A stretch of DNA of 10,596 bases, from the NCBI GenBank assembly GCA_031423955.1, contig JANPGJ010000055.1, forward strand, positions 1 through 10,596, given 5' to 3'. This stretch comes from JAEUOS01 sp031423955 (GTDB lineage Bacteria; Pseudomonadota; Gammaproteobacteria; Burkholderiales; JAEUOS01). A program made the translations under genes and the position numbers. Below, one piece after another: positions 5,295-10,596 of this stretch (positions within the stretch are counted from its first letter, which is position 1; each line of letters starts with the position of its first letter). The notes under the pieces are model-generated. The model worked only from the letters and a program-made list of their open reading frames with translations. It was not told where the DNA came from and did not search any database.

Positions 5295-5546
5295 ATGAAC
5301 CCACCGCAAACGAAAGATCCCGCCAACAGCGACGCGAATGCTCCGGAAGTGCAGGGCGAGGGCGACTACAAGGCGGCGCGTCACTACAATGAAGGCGTCA
5401 AGCGCTTTGTCGCCGACCACGACATCGCCGACGCAGCGCGGGCAGCCGAACCGGCAACGCCAGCGGAAGCGCGCGAACTCGAGGACGCCGAGCGCAAGGG
5501 CCTGGAACGCTCCAGGGGCGAGGATCCGCAGATCGAGCGCCCGTAG
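5295..5546 (+). CDS. Small charged conserved-type hypothetical protein
   Basis: An 83-residue soluble, strongly charged protein without signal peptide or membrane segment. The core DYKAARHYNEGVKRFVADHD followed by ADAARAAEPATPAEARELED and AERKG resembles small proteins that I recall as common in Burkholderiales and annotated only as hypothetical, often near stress genes. ATG 5295 is preceded by AGGAG (5283-5287) with 7-bp spacing, which decides the start; the frame is open further upstream without support. A 10-bp hairpin and a GacA-type dyad lie upstream. It is divergent from the Crp/Fnr gene and convergent with the receiver gene. Function unknown; the low-complexity Ala/Glu C-terminal half looks helical and partly disordered. 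Confidence 0.82.
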   Translation: MNPPQTKDPANSDANAPEVQGEGDYKAARHYNEGVKRFVADHDIADAARAAEPATPAEARELEDAERKGLERSRGEDPQIERP

Positions 5547-5666
5547 CAGCCTGTCGGACTCAGGAATCGTCGGCTGCCAGGAAAGTCCGGGAGCCGGGCA
5601 CGCGGCCCGCAAATCCGGCCGTCGCGCATCGAACACCGCCGGACCGAAACGCCAGCGAACCCCGCT

Positions 5667-6071
5667 TCAGGCCGCGTCCGGCGGCCCGCGGCGGGTCGCG
5701 GCGTATTCCTCGAGCAATTCGATCGCGCGATCGAATTCGAGCGACTTGTCGAGGAAGTGATCCAGCCCGAGGCGTTCGCAGCTGCGCCGGAACATCGGCG
5801 TCACATGGTTGGTGAGCACGATGCGCAGCACATGGTGCGGATTGCCGTTGCGCGCCAGGTGGGCCAGCACCAGGAGGCCCGACCCCTCGCGCAAATGCAG
5901 GTCGATCACCGCGGCGTCGATCGTGCCGCTGTCAAGCATGCGGATGGCATCGTGGGAATTGTCGGTGACACCTTTCAGCATCATCGCCCCGGAGGCCTCA
6001 ATGCTTTGCGACAGGGTCTCGCGCAGTTCCGCCGAATCCTCGATCAGCAAGACGTTCAGTGGGCGTGCCAT
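5667..6071 (-). CDS. Single-domain response regulator (receiver only)
   Basis: A 134-residue receiver with no output domain. The acidic pocket E11-D12 (VLLIEDS), phosphoacceptor D57 (AAVIDLHLREGSG), T87 (IVLTNH) and K109 (FLDKS) are all present, so phosphorylation should work. The C-terminus adds only a short helix and an Arg/Pro tail. I choose ATG 6069-6071 because MARPLNVLLIEDS is a normal receiver start; an upstream ATG (6134) has GGAGA directly against it and adds 21 residues unlike any domain. Stand-alone receivers act as phosphorelay intermediates, phosphate sinks or protein-binding switches. The gene lies 117 bp downstream of the NarL-type regulator on the same strand, so it may share the same kinase. 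A GacA-type dyad lies about 90 bp upstream. Confidence 0.92.
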   Translation of the reverse strand: MARPLNVLLIEDSAELRETLSQSIEASGAMMLKGVTDNSHDAIRMLDSGTIDAAVIDLHLREGSGLLVLAHLARNGNPHHVLRIVLTNHVTPMFRRSCERLGLDHFLDKSLEFDRAIELLEEYAATRRGPPDAA

Positions 6072-6159
6072 GGCAGGCGAAACGGTGGTTTGGAGAGAGC
6101 GCCAGGACGCGCCAGCAACGGGATAAGGCGTCATTCTCCGGGCATCCGCTTGCGGCGTC

Positions 6160-6178
6160 TGTCGGGATTTGTCCTACA
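6160..6178. promoter_or_regulatory. GacA/NarL-type dyad, copy 2 (upstream of receiver gene)
   Basis: TGTCGG-N7-CCTACA, one base wider than the other copies. It lies about 90 bp upstream of the receiver start and 10 bp past the stop of the NarL-type regulator gene, so its natural target is the receiver gene. Confidence 0.4.
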
Positions 6179-6188
6179 GCGCCGGGAT

Positions 6189-6842
6189 TCAATCCAGCAA
6201 CGCGTTCTTGATCGCATAGTAGGTGAGGTCGGCATTGGTTTTCAGATTCAGCTTTTCGAGGACGCGGATGCGGTAGGTACTGACCGTCTTCACGCTCAGG
6301 TGCAGTTCCTTGCCGATCTCGGTGGCGCTCTGGCCGATGGCCAGCTTGCGAAAAATCTGGAACTCGCGTTGCGACAAGGTCTCGTGCAGCGCGCGCGCGC
6401 TGCCTTCCGGTCGCGCCAGTTCCGCCGACACCAGGTCGGCGGCGGTTTCGCTTAGGTAGCGCTTGCCGCGCGCCACCACGCGGATAGCCCTGATCATCTC
6501 ATCAGGTGACGCGTCCTTGGCGACATAGCCGCTGGCGCCGGCACGCAGCAGGTTGACAGCGTAGTGCTCCTCCGGATAGCCCGACAGCATCAATACCGGC
6601 AGTTCGGGGCGGATTTGCCGGATGATGCGCAAGGTGTCGATGCCATTTTTGTCTGGCATCGAGATATCCATCAGCACCAGGTCGAATTCCTGCGCTCGCA
6701 CCAGGCTTATCACTTCGTCGCCGGTGGCGGCTTCCGCGGCAAGCAGAATATCGCCATGCAGGGCGATGAACTGCGCCAGGCCGGCGCGCACGATCTGGTG
6801 GTCGTCGGCGATCAGAAGCCGGATTTGCGGCGCTGCGGCCAT
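6189..6842 (-). CDS. NarL/FixJ-family (LuxR-type HTH) response regulator
   Basis: The 217-residue protein has a receiver (about 7-120) with acidic pair D13-D14 (LIADDH), phosphoacceptor D59 (LVLMDISMPDKNG), S87 and K109 (YVAKD), and a LuxR-type helix-turn-helix (about 154-215: LSQREFQIFRKLAIGQSATE, then HLSVKTVSTYRIRVLEKLNL). It is of the GacA/UvrY/BvgA type in length and layout. AAAGGA lies 5 bp before ATG 6842. It is divergent from a HisKA_3 sensor kinase whose start is 180 bp away, the standard arrangement for a cognate pair. Dyads close to the GacA box occur in the shared gap and in three other nearby gaps, so autoregulation and control of the neighbours are plausible (inference). Confidence 0.96.
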   Translation of the reverse strand: MAAAPQIRLLIADDHQIVRAGLAQFIALHGDILLAAEAATGDEVISLVRAQEFDLVLMDISMPDKNGIDTLRIIRQIRPELPVLMLSGYPEEHYAVNLLRAGASGYVAKDASPDEMIRAIRVVARGKRYLSETAADLVSAELARPEGSARALHETLSQREFQIFRKLAIGQSATEIGKELHLSVKTVSTYRIRVLEKLNLKTNADLTYYAIKNALLD

Positions 6843-6971
6843 GCTGGTCCTTTGGGTTGCGGAGCGCGGGAAATCGTGCTGCCCGCGTATCTACGGATGA
6901 TATCGCCTCGATGCATGCCCCCATTCTGGCACCGCACGCGCGCGCCCGCAGTCGGCCCGCGCCGCATTTTC

Positions 6972-6989
6972 TGTAGGACAGCGCTTACA
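6972..6989. promoter_or_regulatory. GacA/NarL-type dyad, copy 3 (kinase/regulator divergent gap)
   Basis: TGTAGG-N6-CTTACA matches 11 of 12 positions of the gammaproteobacterial GacA/UvrY box TGTAAG-N6-CTTACA. It ends 33 bp before the kinase ATG and starts 129 bp from the regulator ATG, so it could govern either or both. It is the best of the four copies. Confidence 0.55.
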
Positions 6990-7022
6990 GGATCGGCATA
7001 TGGCTTGTGCGAATATAGACCG

Positions 7023-8441
7023 ATGAAACCAAATGCTCGCGCCCGCTGGCGCTGGGAAATCACGCTTGCAGGCTCGATCCTGGTATGCGCCGTCGTGCTG
7101 CTTGCCTCCGAGATCGGCCATTCCCGCCTGCACAAGAGCTACGACAAATCGGTGCGTGAAATGCGCGCATCGGCGCAACTCAGCATGCTTCTGGGCATGA
7201 TGGCAGATGCCGAGGCCAGCCTGCGCGGTTACCTCCTGACTGATCGCGAACGCTATCTGGAAACCTACCTGTCGGTACGGCCCAGGATGAACGCGCTGGT
7301 GCTCGAGTTGCGCGATGGCTACTACGATGCCGAAAATACCTCGATGCTCAACGAGTTCAGCTCGCTGGCGGCCACCTTGCGCGAGAAACTGTCCGAACTG
7401 GAACTTACCCTCGCGCTGGTGCGCAGCGGAAAAAAGGCCCTGGCACAGGAATTGGTCCTAACCGACATCGGCAAGGAAAAAATGGATCTGCTGCGCGCCA
7501 AGTCGGCCGCCTTGCAGGCCCGCGAGCAGGAAAACACCGCTGCCTCGGTACGCGCCTGGAATTTCAACCGCAACCTGTCGCGCATTTCCGTGGCGCTGGT
7601 GACGGTGCTCAACGTCGCGCTGCTGATGATCCTGTTCCGCCGGCTGCGCGCCGATCGCGCGGCCGAAAATCTGCACCGCGAAGCGCTGGCCGAAGAACGC
7701 GTCAAACTCGATCACCTTGTCGCCGAACGCACCGCGCAGCTGGAGATCCTGGCGTCCCACCTGCAGCAGGTCAGCGAAAATGAAAAGGCGTCGCTCGCAC
7801 GTGAACTGCATGACGAGCTTGGCGCGATCCTGACGGCAAGCAAGATGGATGTGGCGTGGGTCCGCCGCCACCTCACGCTGGAGCAGGCTTCGCTGGGCGA
7901 GAAACTCGACCGCGCGATGAAAAACCTCGACCAGGGCGTGCATGCGAAGCGCAGAATCATCGAAAACCTGCGGCCCAGCACGCTAGCCGCCTTCGGCCTG
8001 GTGGTGGCGCTGCGCGAATTTGCCGAGCAGATGCAGGCTAGCGCCGGCTGGAAATTGGAGCTTGAATTGCCCGCAGAGGATTTCGATCTCTCGGACGATG
8101 CGGCCATCGCGCTGTTTCGCATCACCCAGGAATCAATCAACAATGCTGTCAAGTATGCACATGCGAAAACGCTGAGACTATCGCTGAGTGTCGAGGCAGG
8201 GACCGCGCGGCTCGAGATCGCGGATGACGGTGTCGGCTTCGAAACGCACGATATCCGGCCCAAGTCGCACGGCCTGGCCGGCATGCGCCAACGCATGGTC
8301 GGTCTTGGGGGCTCGCTGGAAATCGACAGCCAGCCCGCTGCAGGCACACGGGTACGCGCGTTGCTGCCGGTTGACGCTGCCGCCGTCGCGCTGCATGCGC
8401 CGGTGGATGCGCAGGCCGGCACGGCCGCGGCCGCAGTCTGA
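7023..8441 (+). CDS. Membrane sensor histidine kinase, CHASE3 - HisKA_3 - HATPase_c
   Basis: The 472-residue product starts with a membrane segment (about 13-29), followed by a periplasmic helical region of CHASE3 type with the hallmark LRGYLLTDRERYLETY (67-82), and a second membrane segment (about 186-205). A coiled linker (206-250) leads to the HisKA_3 H-box SLARELHDELGAILTASKMD (257-276) with phosphorylated His263. HATPase_c follows: N box ESINNAVKYAHA (370-381), G1 DDGVGF (401-406), G2 GLAGMRQRM (417-425). This is the NarX/DegS-type kinase class that pairs with NarL-type regulators, one of which lies divergently upstream. ATG 7023 begins the membrane segment; no strong ribosome site is seen and the frame is open upstream to 6564. 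The last ~20 residues are an Ala/Val-rich tail of unknown role. The stop is 16 bp from the stop of the convergent entericidin-like gene. Confidence 0.95.
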   Translation: MKPNARARWRWEITLAGSILVCAVVLLASEIGHSRLHKSYDKSVREMRASAQLSMLLGMMADAEASLRGYLLTDRERYLETYLSVRPRMNALVLELRDGYYDAENTSMLNEFSSLAATLREKLSELELTLALVRSGKKALAQELVLTDIGKEKMDLLRAKSAALQAREQENTAASVRAWNFNRNLSRISVALVTVLNVALLMILFRRLRADRAAENLHREALAEERVKLDHLVAERTAQLEILASHLQQVSENEKASLARELHDELGAILTASKMDVAWVRRHLTLEQASLGEKLDRAMKNLDQGVHAKRRIIENLRPSTLAAFGLVVALREFAEQMQASAGWKLELELPAEDFDLSDDAAIALFRITQESINNAVKYAHAKTLRLSLSVEAGTARLEIADDGVGFETHDIRPKSHGLAGMRQRMVGLGGSLEIDSQPAAGTRVRALLPVDAAAVALHAPVDAQAGTAAAAV

Positions 8442-8457
8442 GACGAGGCATCTGCCG

Positions 8458-8604
8458 CTACAGCTTTTTCTGCACTTCCCGCGCGGTTTCCTGCACTTTT
8501 TCGCCACCGCGCTCGACGTCCTTGCCGATGCCCTGGACCGTGTTGCATCCGGTGGCGAGGATGGAGACTGCGACGATGATAAGGCCGGCCAATATGGGTT
8601 TCAT
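8458..8604 (-). CDS. Entericidin A/B-family small lipoprotein
   Basis: A 48-residue protein read from ATG 8602-8604 to TAG 8458-8460. It opens with a lipoprotein signal (MKPILAGLIIVAVSILATGC) whose lipidated Cys20 is followed by NTVQGIGKDVERGGEKVQET and AREVQKKL. The CNTVxGxGxDVxxxGxxV pattern and length are those of entericidins, small envelope lipoproteins; E. coli EcnA/EcnB form an antidote/toxin pair linked to stationary-phase lysis. Only one copy is present, so it is not a pair. AAGGAG lies 7 bp before the ATG. A GacA-type dyad is 130 bp upstream, which suggests control by the neighbouring two-component system (inference). The gene is convergent with the kinase gene. Confidence 0.92.
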   Translation of the reverse strand: MKPILAGLIIVAVSILATGCNTVQGIGKDVERGGEKVQETAREVQKKL

Positions 8605-8984
8605 GGAGCGCTCCTTGAGTTGAAATCAGCGGATGCCCGGTTCATGCGGCGATCGCCGCCGGTTGCATCCGGCACACAACAACAATGTAAGGCTGGCGCG
8701 CCCGCGCCGGTGCCGGCGGCCGGCTGATTCGCGCGTCGGTGCCGTCCTACAGCCACAGCGCGGAGTCCGCGTCAGCCTCCATCCCGCAATTCGCTTCGCG
8801 CGATTTTCCTGGCGCGCTCGACGGAAGCCACCCGCACCATCCAGGCGACCTGTCAGGTCTGCAGCAGGATCCTGAGCCTTTTACGGCAACCGAGCGTCAA
8901 CGTGATCGGCAACCCGCGGCCGCTGGCGTCGAGTCTTTCGGCGGGCACGCATTGCGGCCGGCACAACATACCGGCGGCAAGTGG
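8605..8984. other. Gene-free gap between the entericidin-like and ferredoxin reductase genes
   Basis: This 380-bp gap should contain the entericidin promoter (minus strand) and the 3' end of the reductase transcript. Besides the dyad at 8734-8751, no gene or clear terminator is visible. Open frames crossing it on the plus strand are the complement of the reductase gene extended by chance. Confidence 0.5.
8734..8751. promoter_or_regulatory. GacA/NarL-type dyad, copy 4 (upstream of entericidin-like gene)
   Basis: CGTCGG-N6-CCTACA. It differs from copy 1 only in the first base, outside the spacer. It lies 130 bp upstream of the entericidin-like ATG, with no other divergent gene to explain it. 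Confidence 0.4.
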
Positions 8985-9788
8985 TCACGACTTGCTTTGC
9001 CAGTAATTCTCGAAAGCGAGTTGCCCGGGTGCGCCGCGACGGCTGGTGCGAAAACCGCGCGCGGTCAGTTGCGCGCGCAACGCGCCGGCCAACTCCGGAT
9101 TGCCGCAAACCATGATGCGCGACAGTTGCAGGTCGATATTGCGTCCGGCGGCCTGTTCGAGCCGGCTGTTGTCGATCAGTTGCGGAATACGTGCCGCCAG
9201 CGCGCCTGGCCAGGCTTCCCGGGTGACCACCGGCAGGTAGCGCAATCGCTCGCGCAGCGTCAGGCCCATTTCGTCCGGAATCACCGCGATCTCGTCGCTG
9301 TAGGCCAATTCAACCGCATGGCGCACGCTGTGGACCAGCATGACGTTCTCGTAGGCTCGCCAGGTGGCCGGGTCGCGCAGAATCGACAGGAACGGACCGA
9401 GACCGGACCCGCTGGCCAGAAGCCAGAGGTCCTGCCCCGGTGCCAGGCCATCGATGGTCATGAAGCCATAGCTGGCCGACCCCACGCGCATCGGATGGCC
9501 TGCGCGGATGTCCGACAAAAGGCTGGAAAATCCGCCGCCCGGCACCAGCGTGGCGACGAATTCGAGGTGTTGTTCGCGCAGCGCGGACACCACGGAAAAC
9601 GGTCGCCAGACCAGGGCATGGTCATCAGCGCCGAGGCCGAGGCGCGCATAGTGTCCGGGCGTGAAGCAAAAGCCGGCGGCCCGGCTGGTGCGAAACGACA
9701 GCAGGTCAGGCGTCCAGTGGCGCACGGCGAGCACGGTTTCGCAGGTGGCGCGCGGCGCGGCGGGCTTACCTGCTGTATTGGCGTCCAT
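8985..9788 (-). CDS. fpr: Ferredoxin/flavodoxin--NADP+ reductase
   Basis: The 267-residue flavoprotein moves electrons between NADPH and ferredoxin or flavodoxin. The FAD domain carries PGHYARLGL (44-52) and RPFSVVSA (62-69, the RxYS-type isoalloxazine/phosphate motif, with Phe replacing Tyr). The NADP domain has LLASGSGLGPFLSILRD (123-139), VCGNPEL (227-233) and the C-terminal FENYW (259-263). The last two Fpr features place it with the bacterial Fpr subclass, which serves oxidative-stress and iron-sulfur functions. ATG 9788 has no clear ribosome site; a minus-strand frame ends with a TGA overlapping this ATG, but that frame is not convincing as a gene. The short Ala/Pro extension before CETVLAVRHW (16-25) may mean the true start is slightly downstream. 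Confidence 0.93.
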   Translation of the reverse strand: MDANTAGKPAAPRATCETVLAVRHWTPDLLSFRTSRAAGFCFTPGHYARLGLGADDHALVWRPFSVVSALREQHLEFVATLVPGGGFSSLLSDIRAGHPMRVGSASYGFMTIDGLAPGQDLWLLASGSGLGPFLSILRDPATWRAYENVMLVHSVRHAVELAYSDEIAVIPDEMGLTLRERLRYLPVVTREAWPGALAARIPQLIDNSRLEQAAGRNIDLQLSRIMVCGNPELAGALRAQLTARGFRTSRRGAPGQLAFENYWQSKS

Positions 9789-10506
9789 CAGAGCCGGTTG
9801 TCACCCTTGCTGGCTTGCGCGCTTGGGCGCGTTTCCGGGTTGGTCACATTGCAATCGGACAGCGGCACAAGGCCGGAGTTCCCGCGCTTGCGCGCCAGCG
9901 CTCGGGCGCCGGAATTCCAGGAGGGCCCACCGGGGCCGGCGTCCAGCCTGGCGCCGGCGACGCCACCCTTGTGCCCGCTATCGCGCATGACGCGGCGGGA
10001 GTGCCATATCGGTTACTCCTGTTCAATGAAATGGAATTTCGGTAGCGCCGGCCGCGGATGCGACGTCGCCGACGACACTGGCCTGGCGCATGCGCCGATC
10101 AAACCTTTGTCTTGGTCTGCTCCTTGTGACGCGACAGCGCGCTCGGTGCCATTAGAATCCATTGTCATCGCGGCGTGCCCGCGATGACATCACCAGAACT
10201 GTGGAGAGCGGTGCGTGGAGGCGTGGCGCGGACGCGCGGCCGTCGGCACGCGGGTATTCAGCGCGAAGGCGATAAAGCAAGTCTTGGGGCGCGACTGACT
10301 GGGAACTCGCCGGGAGGGTTGTGTCTCTTGCCGTTGCCGCGTCGCTCGGAGAACAGTTGAGTTGCGCGAAGATCATGAAATGTCGCGTACTACCAGCCCA
10401 CCAATAGTTCGTGTGGTCAATCCATCGGGCGGCGACGGAAATTCAGCCCGACCGACGATAGCGAGGACAATGTTTCCGGGAATCCAAATCGCGAATTGTT
10501 GAAACG
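9789..10506. other. 718-bp stretch without a supportable gene
   Basis: No frame here shows a domain or a convincing start. Items seen: a ribosome site AGGAG followed 8 bp later by ATG on the minus strand (near 10003) that opens only nine codons before TAG, possibly the broken start of a lost gene; a 12-bp palindrome GGCGCATGCGCC (10085-10096); and a perfect 11-bp inverted repeat with 5-bp loop at 10163-10189. The fpr promoter should lie at the left end but could not be identified. Confidence 0.5.
10163..10189. repeat. Perfect 11-bp inverted repeat
   Basis: TGTCATCGCGG-CGTGC-CCGCGATGACA forms an 11-bp stem with a 5-base loop. No T-run follows on either strand. It may be a dispersed genomic hairpin repeat or a binding site; no adjacent gene explains it. 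Confidence 0.55.
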
Positions 10507-10596
10507 TCACTCGAGAAGCACCAGATGCCGGCTCGGGAAGGCCAGCCGCAACCGCGAGCCTTGCACCGGCAACCCGCGTTCGGCGATCCATTGCGC
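10507..10596 (-). CDS. Possible 3' end of an unrecognised gene, cut by window edge
   Basis: Read from the right edge, the frame gives 29 residues, AQWIAERGLPVQGSRLRLAF then PSRHLVLLE, ending at TGA 10507-10509. The composition looks like a real protein C-terminus, with alternating hydrophobic residues at the end, but the stretch is too short to name. Confidence 0.35.
   Translation of the reverse strand, partial: AQWIAERGLPVQGSRLRLAFPSRHLVLLE

Noticed and set aside
4243..5298. Plus-strand open frame (351 codons) opposite the Crp/Fnr gene
   Set aside because: Antisense shadow of the regulator gene, with His/Arg/Gln-rich composition and no recognisable domain.
6564..7022. Upstream extension of the histidine kinase
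   Set aside because: The frame is open, but it is antisense to the NarL-type regulator for most of its length; the membrane segment typical of the kinase N-terminus begins just after ATG 7023.
9788..9988. 66-codon minus-strand frame whose stop overlaps the fpr start
   Set aside because: The overlap looks like translational coupling, but there is no ribosome site, no recognisable motif, and another frame over the same bases is equally open.
8739..10187. Plus-strand open frame (482 codons) across the ferredoxin reductase gene
   Set aside because: Its middle is the exact complement of the reductase gene, and its ends have shadow-type composition.
10184..10360. 58-codon plus-strand frame starting within the right-hand inverted repeat
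   Set aside because: Arg/Gly-rich without a domain, and no ribosome site.

Overview
The window is G+C-rich DNA that looks like a betaproteobacterium, most likely of the order Burkholderiales. The clues are a Bug-type (tripartite tricarboxylate transporter) periplasmic binding protein gene, a Crp/Fnr regulator with a C-terminal ECY motif, a CHASE3/HisKA_3 sensor kinase with a NarL-type regulator, and an entericidin-type lipoprotein. This placement is inference from gene content.

Positions 1-4344 are the remains of a CoA-thioester catabolic cluster interrupted by toxin-antitoxin modules. The 3' end of an enoyl-CoA hydratase-family (crotonase) gene (1-585) is followed by a ccdAB pair on the minus strand and a parDE pair on the plus strand. 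The two pairs diverge from one 408-bp gap, and each has an inverted-repeat operator candidate in front of it. After a structured leader (2506-2645) comes a second, complete crotonase gene (2646-3422). Directly behind it is a run of broken genes: the first half of a Bug-family binding protein, joined out of frame near 3891 to the last ~90 codons of an acyl-CoA dehydrogenase, then a short piece resembling a TpsB outer-membrane transporter barrel, then a short crotonase-like piece. Nothing from about 3891 to 4344 looks like a working gene.

Positions 4345-8604 hold an apparently intact regulatory and stress locus: a Crp/Fnr-type regulator (minus), a small charged protein of unknown function (plus), a stand-alone receiver protein (minus), a NarL-type response regulator (minus), a divergent membrane histidine kinase (plus) and a 48-residue entericidin-like lipoprotein (minus). 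Four gaps in this locus carry related 18-19 bp dyads of the form TGT(A/C)GG-N6/7-C(C/T)TACA, close to the GacA/UvrY box. They may be the sites of the locally encoded NarL-type regulator, which would make this a self-contained regulon.

Positions 8605-10596 contain a ferredoxin/flavodoxin-NADP+ reductase gene (minus), a long stretch with no supportable gene (9789-10506) and the possible 3' end of another minus-strand gene at the right edge. No rRNA, tRNA, CRISPR array or insertion sequence was seen.

The observations most worth following are the shared dyad family, the attenuator-like leader ahead of the second crotonase gene, and the gene-fragment mosaic at 3891-4344.
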